Source: Kingdonia uniflora (taxonomy: Eukaryota > Streptophyta > Magnoliopsida > Ranunculales > Circaeasteraceae). Taken from it: a stretch of 64,000 bases of DNA. The translations under genes were made by a program, and so were the position numbers. The DNA is taken from the NCBI GenBank assembly GCA_014058105.1, contig JACGCM010000560.1:2108001-2172000 (forward strand), in the 5' to 3' direction. Every line of letters begins with the position of its first letter. The stretch's first letter is position 1. The notes under the pieces are model-generated. The model searched no databases. It had not been told where the DNA came from and worked only from the letters and a program-made list of their open reading frames with translations. This document shows positions 22,318 through 33,176 of the stretch, piece by piece.

Positions 22318-22535
22318 AAAATACAAATTTCACAACTATGTACAAAAAATGCATGTCTCAAGTAACATACAAATCTTCACTCTTTTATTTCAATATTGAT
22401 GAATCTCTTTATTTTCTTGAAATAGTATGTGGTGCGATCAGGTCCCTTGTAGATATTCTGGTGTATATATTTCACACACCAAACTCCTGAACAAACTTCT
22501 ACATTAATGTGGTTGTCGAATGTCCTTGTCATGCA
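22318..22535 (+). repeat. Dispersed repeat, copy 2
   Basis: Partner of 20960-21200 (shared blocks listed there). Confidence 0.5.
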
Positions 22536-23194
22536 TGGCTGTCGTAGTATTGGCTATAGTATTTGGTTCTCATTAATAGTAGTGTCAACAACATTGTTTG
22601 TATTTTATTCCCTCCTAACCTGAACAATTAGGAAAAAAAAACATATCAATGCAACTCTTGAGATATAGATTAGTTGAATTATGTAAATTTAGTTTAACTT
22701 CACAAAATGGGTTTGCATACTTGTGTCATTGACAAAGTTTTCTTCATTTTATTTAGATGATTGAGTAGTTTCATTTCCCATCTTTTCGTCAAAATCTGTG
22801 AAACGCAATGAGCAATGTACAATTGTCAGATACCGAAATCATCAAAATCAACTTTCACAACTAAAGTAATTAAAGACATTGCCAAACAGGGCACTAACTA
22901 CGAAATAGGTCCACATTGTTTTTCATATAAAACTAATTAATGTCTAACTAAGCATGGCTTCAAATGGGTTATGAGATTTGAACGAACGACGATAAAAAAT
23001 CTGTTAATGGCTCTTTAACCTCATCCCGCCAACCTCATTCTGACCAATATGCATTCAAAAGCCAAGTAATTAAGGTCATAGCCAAACTGGCCGTGACTAC
23101 CCATCAAAAATTAATTAATCTCTTACAAAAGGTCCCTATGTTAGCCATTATAAGATACTAAATTATATCGTACCCGCAGGGCATCAGTATCCCT
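22536..23194. other. Upstream flank of the LOG gene, no feature recognised
   Basis: AT-rich. GCCAAAC-containing words recur (22880, 23080) with a GGCCGTGACTAC / GGGCACTAACTAC variation, suggesting an old local duplication. Confidence 0.35.
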
Positions 23195-23204
23195 TAAAAC
23201 CTTG

Positions 23205-23480
23205 ATGTACATATTTCTCATGAAATGAAATACTTAATACTATTGATGTACTCCATTTATAACTCGCTCCATAATCCATTAATAACCCAGTCCACAGACC
23301 TAGTAGTACTTTACTAAGCACTCCATATTTACACATAATATGGGCAAGTGAAAAAAAAAACTACCTATTTCTTATGAAATGAAATACTTAATATTGTTCA
23401 TGTACTCCATTTATAACTCACTCCATACTCCATTAATAACCTAATCCACAGACTAGTAGTACTTTATTAAACACTCTTAA
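23205..23480 (+). repeat. Local tandem duplication upstream of LOG
   Basis: A block of about 115 bp starting CATGAAATGAAATACTTAAT / TATGAAATGAAATACTTAAT occurs at 23219 and again at 23374 (period about 155). Both continue through TGTACTCCATTTATAAC, TCCATTAATAACC and TAGTAGTACTTTA. It lies in the distal promoter of LOG. Confidence 0.65.
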
Positions 23481-23689
23481 TTTATGGCTTAGTACCTGCA
23501 AGTGATACATACTCGTGCCCATCATTCTGATAATCGTACTCTTAAAATCTAAACTAATTAATCTTTAGTTTGTCTTAATTGCAAGTCACCAATATAAACA
23601 AAAAAATAAAATATTTTTCATTTCACCAAACTCTATTTTTTTTTTTAGGTTTTGTATGTGTGCGTGTGGGATTTAGGAGTGCCATTTTT

Positions 23690-23885
23690 TGACACCAAGT
23701 TTGTTTATTTATACACTTTAGAAGAAGCATTTAAAAGTAGTCAAGGAAGTAGTGGATATTAGTATTGTGTTGTCACACTGATAGAGGGAGAGAGAGACAG
23801 AGAGTTGTTGTTGAAGCATTGCAAGCAAAACAAACTGGTTTGTGTGTGTGTGAGAGAGAAACAGAGAAAAACAGGGGAGAGGGAG
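23690..23885 (+). promoter_or_regulatory. Putative core promoter and 5' UTR of the LOG gene
   Basis: A TATA-like TATTTATACAC lies at 23706-23716, about 170 bases before the start codon. It is followed by a GA-rich leader (GAGAGGGAGAGAGAGACAG, about 23783-23801, and GTGTGTGTGAGAGAG near 23843) of the kind common in plant 5' UTRs. An upstream ATG at 23805 opens a frame in phase with the LOG start (85 codons in all), so initiation at 23886 is preferred on homology. The transcription start is not known. Confidence 0.5.
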
Positions 23886-23990
23886 ATGAAGTTGCAATCA
23901 AAATTCAAGAGGATTTGTGTGTTTTGTGGGAGTAGTCAAGGAAGGAAGAGTAGTTATCAGGATGCTGCCATTGAACTTGGGAATAAGTTG
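23886..23990 (+). CDS. LOG-like: First exon of a LONELY GUY (LOG) cytokinin riboside 5'-monophosphate phosphoribohydrolase
   Basis: LOG enzymes act mainly in the cytosol and release free cytokinin base from cytokinin nucleoside monophosphates in one step. The 35 codons begin [19 protein letters not shown] and continue through [10 protein letters not shown], the highly conserved N-terminus of the plant LOG family: the first beta strand with the CVFCGSS loop, then the A(A/I)ELG helix. The exon ends at ...NKL and is followed at once by GTAATG, a good donor placed where this family has its first intron (after ELG.xL). Translation past it reaches a stop at 24062. A full protein is about 210-230 residues, with the catalytic PGGxGTxxE motif in later exons. 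No such exon is visible anywhere downstream in this window. Either intron 1 is very long, or the gene is truncated. The start was chosen by homology. Confidence 0.85.
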
Positions 23991-24247
23991 GTAATGCATC
24001 ATTTCATTCCTAGAGTTTTTTTGTTTCTTTTTTTTTGTGGCTTTCATGGTGCTCTGCTTTGACATTTCTGAGACCAAGTTTTATTTAGCACTTTTTTTGG
24101 GGCAAGTTTTGATGATTTCTCAACTTGGGTTTGTCTAAACAACTTACCGCACATAACGATCGCCAAAACGATCATACGCCCGCGATTCCTCCACGATCCA
24201 TCCATGACTCTCTGGAACTCTCGATCTCTAACAATGGCGCAAAGAGA

Positions 24248-24281
<34 letters not shown>

Positions 24282-25464
24282 AAACTCAAAACAGAGCACT
24301 CATGTTTCTCTCTTTTAATATGTGATTATTGCGGTAATAAGCATATTACCACCTAAATTTGATTCATGGGACAAAGACTACCATGTTATACAGATATGCG
24401 TTGTTACCGGGTATAAATTTGGTTATAGCATTGGGGGGTATATATCTGAACATGGTTTGTATATATGAACATGGTTTGTGTTATAGATAGTTAATTGATA
24501 TATGGATTATCCCATGGTCTTGTTGAAATTTATATGAACATGGAAATGGTTGATATATAGCATTAAAATTTATATATAGATCATCCCATGGTCTTGTTGA
24601 AATTTATGTGAACATGTAACTGTTTATATTCAACATGGTAGTTGTAGATTATCCATGGTTTAAATTTGATATCATAACTATATTAACATAAGTGATATAT
24701 AGTCCATAACGTAATCCCTTATCCCTGCTTGGTCAAATCTCTCACTCTCTTTCTCTCTCTAGAACTCAAAACAGAGCACTCATATTTTTCTCTTTTGATA
24801 TGCTATGGATTTTGCTTAGAATTCATACCCATTTGTTTTTGGTAGATGAGAAAGGATTTGTTGTTTTTGAACTAAAAAAAAACCAAAAAAGCTCATCAAA
24901 TTCCTTCTCCTTTTTGTTAGAAACTGAGATGATTATATTTATGATTAAGAACTCTTACCGGTGGGAAACTAAAGCATACCAATGTCTGAGAAGAGAGGCC
25001 CTAAACATGAGCATACATTAATCATGCATCAAGAGAAGTACTTGAATCGTTGTATCCAAGATAAGATTTTCCAATGACCTAATAAAAAAAACCAAAAAAG
25101 CTAATCAAAATCCTTCTTCTTTTTGTTAGAAACTGAGATGATTATATTTATGATTAAGAACTCTTACCGGTGGGAAACTAAAGCATACCAATGTCTGAGG
25201 AGAGGTTGCAAGTGTAGAAGTGAGAGATACGGTGAGGGTGTGAGAAGGGGGGGGGACTTTTTGAACTTGAAGAGATGTGGTTATTTTGGTGGGAAGTTAT
25301 GTATTAAGTGGAAAAATGTCATCATATAATTTGTCATAAACTTAACTATTAGCTACTGTTATAACCAACTCTTATATACATTCTACACCTTTGATCTATT
25401 TTTCTCTGCCTCGATAGACGCACCAATTCGAGTTTGTCTTGATACAAGTAACCTAGAATGTAAT
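23991..25464 (+). other. Putative LOG intron 1 (proximal part) with duplications and microsatellites
   Basis: The stretch follows the LOG donor. It holds a CT microsatellite (24251-24280) and a duplicated AACTCAAAACAGAGCACTCAT block (24284 and 24764). It also holds a duplicated TCCCATGGTCTTGTTGAAAT block (24508, 24586) and a near-perfect duplication of about 120 bp (24875-24995 and 25083-25199, period about 206) with core AAGAACTCTTACCGGTGGGA. No LOG exon 2 was found here. Confidence 0.5.
24875..25199 (+). repeat. Tandem duplication (about 120 bp, period about 206)
   Basis: The two copies differ by only a handful of bases and share AAAAAACCAAAAAAGCT, a TTGTTAGAAACTGAG block and the AAGAACTCTTACCGGTGGGA core, so this duplication is young compared with the others in the window. 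Confidence 0.75.
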
Positions 25465-25466
25465 AT

Positions 25467-25499
<33 letters not shown>
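25465..25499. repeat. TA microsatellite
   Basis: An uninterrupted (AT)n run of about 30 bases, about 290 bases left of the element A LTR. Confidence 0.85.
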
Positions 25500-25502
<3 letters not shown>

Positions 25503-25786
25503 AATAGTGTTTGGCTGCAATGTGGGGTAGGTGTTCTTCAGGGACACCTTAGCAATGTGGGGTAGGTATTCTTTAGGGACACCTCAGTGTTCTTACTTTG
25601 TTAGGGGATTGCAATAGGCTCTCGGGGAGTGGTGCCATTATGCTTTCTCGGTTATCATTGGAATAGTCCGATGAAGGCTCTAGTAAGTTTAGTTGAAGAA
25701 ATTGCATATCCTTCTCTTATGGTCCTAGGTCGCTTATATAGACCTTGGTGTATTTAATGTCCCGCACGACCTGCATTCGTAACCGA
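25500..25786. other. Short stretch with a local duplication before element A
   Basis: CAATGTGGGGTAGGT and GGGACACCT occur twice each within 60 bases (25519-25585). Nothing else was recognised. Confidence 0.35.
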
Positions 25787-27075
25787 TAGACTATCAATAG
25801 TATAATTACAATCCTACTTAATTAACAAATTAATGTAGTAAAAAGGCAAGTAGGGTGTCAATCCATGGAGAGATAAGTTATTCTAGGGTAAACTAAAATC
25901 TAGGAGAATGGGGTTTATTTTGACAGAAATCTACGTTAACTAGGTGCTGAAATTTTGAATATTAAGGTTAACTGGACCTTTGGTCTTCTCCTCGAAGCAT
26001 CTTTTTTGAATCAAATTCGAGAGGTTTAACGTTCTTTTCTGATTTCCCCACGAGGAGTAAATTAGAGAGCTGAACCCATCATTGTCTAAGCTCAAACTCT
26101 TGGCTGTTGACCTAGGGCTTATTATTTCTTTTGCAAAAACAAGAACAATCCCTAGGTTTAGAGGTCATTAAGTGGTCTGAGAAATCAATTCCTTATTCAG
26201 GACATTGATTTCACACCAGGTTAGAATTATTCCCCACTTCCCCTAACTTGTCCAGTTCAAGAGAGTTGAAGAAAAACCTTAAAGAGTGATCTAAGATCTC
26301 TAGGTCAGGCCTATTACTACAAGAAAATCCTAATATTCGCCTATAGGATTTCTTCCTCAAATCTAGTATGAAGGGACTAGTCCTATAATACCTTAGCAAT
26401 CACAGATAATTGAAGAAAACGAGCAAACTTACATTAAAAAGTTAAACTAAGTTAAGAGATACAAACTCATCTCTCAAACTCTCTAAAATCCTTTAAAAAA
26501 TAAAAAAATTAGATTCGGAGAAGAAGAATTGATCATTAAATAGAGCAACCCTGATTCTAAACTATTCTAACTACCCCCTAGTATTCTCTAGTAGTAAAGT
26601 TTGTGCATTTGCCAAAGATTTCCTCTAAATTGATTATATAGGGCTTTGTGACAAAAGATTAGAATTTGAGCCGTCAGGTGGTCAGCGATCGCTGGTGGGA
26701 TGTCCTTGGCCGGCAGCGATCGTTGGCTGGTGTTGGTCGGAAACTTCCAATTTCTTAGGTTTTGCTTTACTTGTCACATAGAAAATGAATATAGGTCCGC
26801 CTGAATATCCCATGTCTCAGTGGTGAATTTGAATTTTAGAGATCCCAATTAGCCCTAATTTTGATTGAAACTGGTCTACTAAATTGCTGGAAAGCCTCAG
26901 TATAGTTTTGTTGTCATTTTAGCTCTAATTTAACACTTTTCTTTTTAAATTATCTTTAGTAGAGTACAAAACCTGAAAGTGAGGTAACTAGGCAATAATT
27001 ATATAAAAAGGGTTTTAGGGAGGCTAAAAATACCTGTAAAAATGGCTAAAATGCTGCACAGAAATGTGTTTATCA
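25787..27075 (-). mobile_element. 3' LTR of element A
   Basis: On the minus strand it begins TGATAAACACATTTCTG right after the PPT and ends near 25787, about 1.29 kb. It is homologous to the B 5' LTR: shared TTTATAGGTATTTTT-like and TGCCTAGTTACCT blocks near the start, a TTTCTCAGACCACTTA block in the middle, and AGATTGACACC...CTTGCC near the end. The outer end is uncertain by about 5 bases and no TSD could be confirmed. Confidence 0.75.
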
Positions 27076-27090
27076 AATACCCCCAAACTT
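27076..27090 (-). promoter_or_regulatory. Polypurine tract of element A
   Basis: The minus strand AAGTTTGGGGGTATT lies directly before the LTR start. The same AAGTTTGGGGGTGTG form precedes the 3' LTR of element C (46963-46977). Confidence 0.7.
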
Positions 27091-27367
27091 GTCTTTTTGC
27101 TGGTTTTACAATTGTATTCAATGTATGCAATAAGCCCTTAATCCCCCAGGTATCCCTGGTGGATGAGTTTTATCTCATGATAGTTTTTAGTATTTTTACC
27201 CACAAAAATGTACAATTCAGTATTTTCGATGCTTCGAACTAATTATCATAGATAGTTTATTAAAAAGATCTTAGTTTATTTATCAACTTAGGAGGGTCTA
27301 ACAAAATAATTAGGAAAAACTGAGAGGAAAACAAACTATACTACAATGACTACCAAAAAGACCCTCC

Positions 27368-27368
<1 letters not shown>

Positions 27369-27399
<31 letters not shown>
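27369..27399. repeat. 31-base poly-C / poly-G tract
   Basis: An uninterrupted C homopolymer on the plus strand, in the 3' UTR of element A about 280 bases upstream of its PPT. The flanks align with B up to the tract (AAACTATACTTAGCA side). Confidence 0.9.
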
Positions 27400-27401
<2 letters not shown>

Positions 27402-27952
27402 ACTATACTTAGCAGTGTGTGTTCTCATAGGTTTAGTACCATCTGTTAAAAGATTATTGTTCAACTGGTTAACTTCCACCTATTAGAGTTGCTAGTAGGA
27501 GAGTATTTTACTTTCTCCATTCACATTTTTGCTTTTATTAATTGGATTAGGAACACTTATACTTTGTTATCACCTTTTATAATGATTCCCCTGTAACTAA
27601 TTGGTCGACAGTCAATACTAGTTGGTTCTAGGTACCGGGATTTGGAGTCCTTTCATGACCTAGACTTTAGGTTCACACCATTATTTATTTAACTTTATAC
27701 TTTGATAGTTTTTCTTCTTTGATTACTCTTCTTTGATAACTTTAGGTTTACCTCTGGGATATACTCATCAAAATCCTCAATATGTTTCTCCTTTAGGTTC
27801 TCCATAGGCTCATCCTCATCATCATTTTGATGAGCATTTACATTTTAGACATGTAACAGACCATCATGCTCATGCTCTAAAATTTGACAAGAAATAGCCC
27901 AGTAATCTCCTCCATGTACCCTCCATACATTATGTATATACTCATCCAACTC

Positions 27953-28653
27953 CTATGAAATGTCCAAAGGTTCCAACATAACCTTCTCTGCAGCTAAAGC
28001 CGCTAATGGGTCGATAAAATAAATAATGGATGTAACAAAAGCTAGTAGGTGGTATATAACATCGTTCCCTTCTAGTATTACTGAATGAACATTTATAGTG
28101 CATAGATAAATGTTACTCCCAATGTCATCTATAATATCATATCCAAGGATGTCCTGATGTATAATGCGTAAAAACTCTAACCCGTAAACTTCAATATTGG
28201 TTGGTCGACCCAAAGTCTAGATATTACCATTAGACCAATATAAGATGGCTACCTGGTTAGTGAAGAAACTAGCGATCGGGAGTCTACCTCATCATATACT
28301 GTCATCTCACAGAGTAAAATCTCTATAAGATAGTTCTCATGACTTAAAGCACGTCTCTGATAGACAATGTTTGAAATTGGAGCTACTCTCGTGATTGCTT
28401 GTAAGAATATCCTATCAAAAGTAATAGGCACACGACCCTCCCAATTAAGAGCCATAACTGGTGATTGATAAGTAAAAGCGACGCTCTGATAGAAGCGGTC
28501 AACTAACTCTCCACAATAGAAATTGGTCTCACTATGGAGCAATGAACTACTCCCCCCTGGGTAGCGCATTGGGTGTAAATGGGCCCATAACGCTGATCCA
28601 AAAATATTAAAGTACAGTGCCTCATTGGTAAAGAAAGTATCCCCTAGGGTCAT
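27953..28653 (-). pseudogene. Element A second extra ORF (unknown function)
   Basis: Two frames on the minus strand, 28653-28249 (134 codons) and 28213-27953 (86 codons), separated by one frame break, form one protein. It begins MTLGDTFFTNEAL, with recognisable LWAHLHPMRYPGG, RFYQSVAFTYQSPVMALNW and DILGYDIIDDIGSN segments, and runs on without a start toward an acidic tail at about 27700-27950. It is about 44% shorter than its likely original length. The counterpart in element B is 52380-53340. The function is unknown. Position downstream of integrase is that of the env-like or extra ORF of Athila elements, but I see no signal peptide, fusion peptide or membrane segment, so no envelope role is claimed. 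Confidence 0.6.
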
Positions 28654-29299
28654 GGGGTGAACGAATATGCAATCAACTATTTAAAGAGATTCAAACAGTG
28701 ACATGAGAGTCAAGAGGGAAGATGAGGAAACCAAATTTTAAGTATTAAAACCTAAATATGCATGAGATCATATCTCACAAACCGTACGCTGGAAAAATAT
28801 GTTCCTGGCCAATTTTTAAATGTCTTGAAAAACTTTTGAATGTGAATGTATGACTTTTCCTAAACAATGGTCTAACATCCTCACAAATTTACAAAACATA
28901 TGGCTGCATTATTTGTATTTTTCACTATTAATTAAAACATTAATATCTCACTCAATTTTGTCCAGATTGCAGTAAAACAAATTTCTATAGAAAAAGGATT
29001 CCATTATCTACAAACTGTAGAAGTTGAAAGTAAAAAGCTACCAATTTTAGGGTTTACTGGTATTTTAGTATGAAAACCATTTTTACCCATATTTAGACTA
29101 AAAAACAACCCAATTTGAATGTAGCACATTGTTAATTTAGGACTTAAAAATTCATTCATTCAATTAAAATAGGTACATGATATGCATTGAACAGAAAAAG
29201 AAATATACAACACTTTCCTGGGTCATTTTATAGACTCGAAATTGAAAAGCAACATAAGCAAACTAGACTCGATATTAGAATAGGAAAATCAAGATAAAT
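28654..29299 (-). other. Element A spacer between its two extra ORFs
   Basis: Non-coding and stop-rich. It aligns with 51700-52370 of element B through blocks such as GGTTTACTG...TTTTAGTATG-like and ATAGAAAAAGGAT (minus: ATCCTTTTTCTAT). Confidence 0.5.
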
Positions 29300-30450
29300 G
29301 GCTTTAATCTTTGCTTTAGGAGCTTGTGGAGTAGTGGCAAGATGCTTGGGATTGAGAATGTCTCGCCTTGTTGTGCTGAGATATACGGTCTCGGTACGTG
29401 AGGCGATGCCAATTTATTTATTTATTTACGCCTTTCAATAGTCTTGATGGATTACCAGTTCATCTTGAGAAACTTCCCAAAAGCAACACATCCTCTAGCC
29501 TTGATCCCCATAGCATTATGAGTAGCAGGGCCTTGTATGTGAATGAGATCGTCTTCGATAGGGAAAATAGGGCTCAGAGTATGTTCGCGTTCTTCTTGAA
29601 TGGGGCGTTCCAGTTTGTTAGGGTCCAACCCTCATGCTCGCGTCTATGGCTCTTGAACAAACTTTCCTAAGGAAAACTGTGCATTCCTTTCCTTGATGTT
29701 CACCGATGCCGCTTGAGTAATGGCAAATGAGTCAATGGTGGCGATGAACATTGTAATGAGAATAGAGAAGGCCATGGGATCATTTTTTAGAGCTTTTGCC
29801 TTTGATATCGCCTTGATGATCGACTCTATAACGGTCTAGTAGATGTCTTAGGAAGAATCCCCTTCTTGGAGGCAAAATAGGAAGTGGAGGAAGGAGTGGT
29901 AGGTGTCAATTTGGTGAAGAGATTGATGGATATTAGTAGCATACCATTTATATACCGTGAATTAATTGCGATGTAGAGAGCTTGCCTTAATTCTATTGTT
30001 GTCAAACTTTCTACTATACAACACATCTAAGATCGTGGCGTAGCCACGATATGCTAAGATCTCCTCGTTGTTGAGACTAGGAAGTTTCGGCGTGATGTTG
30101 GTGAGGTTAGAGAGAGTCTTGAGAGTGAGAGTGTACTGGTGATCTATCCATTTGAGTTACTCCATGTAATTATCCATGTTGGTATTTGAGGGGTTCATGT
30201 AAAAATGATGCACGAGCTCCTAACAATACTTGTCTCCCTCCACATAGTAGAGCGGTCTGTATTTATGATGAACGACTTAGGCCTGGTAGAACAAAGCATT
30301 TTTAACTATCATTCTCTCACTGAGCACTTCTACAACAAATTCCTTACCAATTCTGACCTAAGATAAAGCTGATAGGGTATAAGAAAGCCTGAGGAGGAAG
30401 ATGAGAGTTTAGCCCTATCAGTGGCTGGCAATCGCTGGCTATAAATCTGG
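29300..30450 (-). pseudogene. Element A first extra ORF, 'putative plant transposon protein'-like
   Basis: The minus-strand reading resembles the 50618-51680 product of element B: a YVEGDKY segment, NTNMD, YTLTLKTLSNLTNI, YHSFLHFLFCLQEGDSS, then TQAASVNIKERNAQ and DLIHIQGPATHNAMGIKARG. Stops and frame changes occur throughout, so it is a relic. The domain order recalls the Transposase_32-type domain found in many plant retroelement extra ORFs. A plus-strand 90-codon ORF at 29398-29670 is a shadow of this. Confidence 0.55.
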
Positions 30451-30955
30451 AGGACTGGCTTGGCTGGTGTTCTGGTTCTTGTAGGATGCTTGTAAGATAA
30501 AAAAGAGATGTAAATAATATAGAATGGATGAATAACCCCTTATTTTGGTTGGGAAATCCTCTTGCAATTTAAATTTTAAATAGAAGAGTGGTATTTATGT
30601 AAATAAGGGACCCATGGTTGAGTATCAGGATACCAACTCTTAACCCCATATCCCCATATGAACCAAATTACATGGGTGTGTTCCTAAGATTCCTCCTATG
30701 ATTTGAGTAGGAAATTCAAATACTTGGCTTTCGAATTCAAATTAGAAGTGGAGGGGTATGCTTGACATTTACCTATTTTCTCATCTTCTAGAAGCTTTTA
30801 TGAGTGACCCCATGCCCTAAATTATATGCACCATGATGCTTGACCATGGTGTATGCTAATAATGATGACTGCAACTCACAAAAAATAACCCTATTATATA
30901 AATAAATAAATAAACTAATAAAATTTAAAAATATTGGGGATCACAAAGACAATCT
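30451..30955 (-). other. Element A leader region upstream of its first extra ORF
   Basis: Non-coding. It aligns with 50090-50530 of B through CCCATGTGATTTGGTTC-like and TTTGAATTCAAAAG blocks. Confidence 0.5.
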
Positions 30956-31405
30956 CAAGTACTTGGGTTACCTCCCAATAAGTGTTAAGTTTAATGTTTT
31001 CTACCAGATGCAATTACACCTAAACTTTAAGTTTGGCAATATGGTGCTTTAAGTTCTCAGAATTCGCTCCAAGAGTTTGGGTCAGAGGGTTGTCGAGATA
31101 TAGTACTTTGTGCAGCCATAAGAAATAATCAAGGTTGCAGGCCCAACCGTTTGGATGTTTGTGGATGCTTTCATTCAGGATGCACTGCACCATGACCAGT
31201 TTTTGTTATCCCTCACATATGTTTTCTCTCTAACTAGTCATTTCATAGTACACAGAATTATTGCAACTAAGGACAATGTTCATCTTGGCGGAGTATGACA
31301 ATATAAAGCGAACCAAATTGTTAGAATAAATGCGTCAAGAACTTATTTATATAGTTCATATGTTGCGGGGGACATGCAAATATAAATGAGTTTCCTTGAG
31401 ATAGG
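30956..31405 (-). pseudogene. Element A integrase C-terminal relic
   Basis: On the minus strand the end of the polyprotein is marked by the ACTTATTGGGAGGTAACCCA block (minus of 30964-30983). This follows the integrase of many plant Athila-type elements and is present in B at 50010-50029. Upstream, the TTCTTGACGCATTTATTC block near 31335 matches B at 49629. The frame is broken in several places. A solo LTR separates it from the N-terminal part. Confidence 0.5.
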
Positions 31406-31410
31406 GGAAA

Positions 31411-32145
31411 TGAAGGGGCCTAACTTCGTGACGGGGGGAAGTTGACTCTTACACCACGGGGTTTAATCTTCAATCAAAGGAATACAAGCATATAATCTAG
31501 AGCGTGAATAATCTATAAACAATATCTTGCGTGGAGGCCTGGAATGTGACTCCCCACGACCTCTGTTGAGGATTTTTAAGTATGTTTATATTTTTGTCGA
31601 GTAGTCGAAGGTTCGAGTACTGGGTTTTTACAAGGTGATCGAAGCTAAACTGTAAAGGGGCTGGGGAGAAATTTTTTGCAACCTCCCCATGGTTCCCCAT
31701 CTCTCCTATTTATAGAACATAGGAAGGGCTGGGTCACCAAGGTTAGGTCATATTACAAGGGTACTATCCGGATATTTTGGCGTGGGTATGGGCGCCGGAA
31801 ATGTCGGAACTGTCACTGTAACAGTTGAAGGATTTGTCTCTATACTTTGATGTTGTAGCAGTGGTTGGGCCTGTCACTGTAGCTGTAAGGACCAACAACT
31901 GTGCTGCCTTGTCTACTGAGCTGGCTATCTGTCCCATCATAATTTGACCATGTGTGGATATGGCCGAAGTATTTCTTCTGCGATGTGGGGTCCGTCCTCG
32001 AGGCTTGTTCAGAGTCGAGGCTTTGTCTTCGAATGATCTTTGGGAGGCTTGTTTGGGGATTGACTGGGCTTCGAGACGTTCAAGTAGGCTTCGAGTAGCC
32101 TTCAAGTATCTGTTTAGGGTAGGAGGCTGCGAGTAGGCTACTACA
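31411..32145 (-). mobile_element. Solo LTR of the element F family inserted in the integrase of element A
   Basis: The 735-bp LTR reads TGTAGTAGCCTACTCGC...CCCCTTCA on the minus strand. It is flanked on both sides by the 5-bp duplication GGAAA (31406-31410 and 32146-32150; TTTCC on the minus strand). It carries a TATA box (TCTATAAATAGGAG, about 31703-31716), the CAACAGAGGTCGTGGGGAG block and GTGTAAGAGTCAACTTCCC. The uninterrupted target is preserved in element B as CATTTCCCCTATC (about 49574). TSD, termini and empty-site comparison all agree, so this is the best-supported insertion in the window. Confidence 0.9.
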
Positions 32146-32149
32146 GGAA

Positions 32150-32640
32150 ATGGCCCCATAAACCTTACGTTCCATACTACAAAGATTTTTTGTCGGTTTA
32201 GGGTCTAGTGGAGTCATTCGCCTTGTTATGCTTATCCCAGGAACATGGCATGCCGGACAAGTCGAATAGTATAGGTGGGTATCTTTGATAATAAAGGCCA
32301 AAATAACCTACTTTGGAGTATCCTTGCAACATTTGTTTATCACCATGAAATCCTTTACAGGCCTCAAAGTGGCAGCGTGGAAGAGGCTTTGAAATTCCTC
32401 AGCAGGTATGCATCTACGAATAATATGTTATAAACCAATCTTTAAAAGATATGAATCATCCCATACAAATTTCTTAACCTCTTATAGAATATTCTTTATG
32501 GTTGTCAGGGACCGATGGTGAGGTAATTTTCCTATCAAAAGATAAGTCTTTATTTCTTCATACCATGGTCACGCTAATAGTGGGGTAAAGTAGAGTTGCT
32601 CATGCATTGACTATTTCGAGAGGCATTAAGCAATAACGCT
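32150..32640 (-). pseudogene. Element A integrase N-terminal relic
   Basis: Minus-strand frames give CHFEACKGFHGDKQ (His side of the HHCC zinc domain) and CPACHVPGISITRRMTPLD (the CxxC and the start of the core), in different frames. Upstream is WYEEIKTYLLIGKLP, the linker between RNase H and integrase in this family. Together they match B at 49170-49560. Frameshifts and in-frame stops are present. Homology to B ends at about 32640. Confidence 0.65.
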
Positions 32641-32916
32641 CCTTGTCCGCTTCTTATTATGGATTTCAGTGTTGTGTCTCTCTCCTGGCCAAGTTAGGGG
32701 AAACTTCTATCATTTTTTGAGTGACATTATGTGGATTAATAAGCGACTTCCTCTTATATCCCAGATATGTATGATAGACCTTGGAGATTATTACTCTGTA
32801 GTTCACTGCTCTTGAGTAGTAGGGAAGAAGAGACATGGTGGATACTATGTCGTTATTGGGTTGACCGACCCTACTAAGTACCTCGAGCCATACATTGAGA
32901 GTGAGGGTCAAGGACG

Positions 32917-33111
32917 ATGAGGAAGGTGATGGTGAGACCGGTGGGCCGAGTACCTCTACTCTTATGGTCTAAAAGTGTTCCCAAGTGTTTTGACATTAAT
33001 TGGCACTATCTTGTTAGTCACAAGGATAAGTTTGGCAGTCCTCTTAAGCGCGAAGGAAAGTCTTATGAAGCAGTTAACTTTATTACCATTCCTACTATTG
33101 AGAAGTCTTAG
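32917..33111 (+). pseudogene. Block K antisense gene, 5' fragment
   Basis: A 64-codon open stretch including WSKSVPKCFDINWHYLVSHK. It is coding-like but unassigned. It is taken as the upstream part of the K gene because the strand and position fit; the join to the next exon is obscured by G1. Confidence 0.35.
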
Positions 33112-33176
33112 AATGTTACCCCCTTCCGATCAAGGGAAATAGGACTAGGTACATGCCACTGATAGGCCTGTCAAGT

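Larger units (their letters stand above)
25787..32640 (-). mobile_element. Element A: 3' half of an Athila-like Ty3/gypsy retrotransposon
   Basis: Read on the minus strand: integrase relic (32640-30960, interrupted by a solo LTR), two extra ORFs (about 30450-29300 and 28653-27953), 3' UTR with a poly-G run, PPT (27090-27076) and 3' LTR (27075-25787). Segment after segment it matches element B on the plus strand: LTR 26160-26400 with 41450-41600; 27411-27560 with 54300-54420; 27953-28653 with 52400-53100; 29300-30450 with 50600-51680. The 5' half (5' LTR, gag, protease, RT) is missing; at about 32640 the homology ends at block K. The Athila-like call comes from B's PBS and the env-position extra ORFs. 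Confidence 0.75.

Noticed and set aside
30000..30100. tRNA or snRNA-like GC-rich blocks.
   Set aside because: No cloverleaf-like arms, A/B boxes or CCA-compatible end were seen on inspection here or elsewhere.
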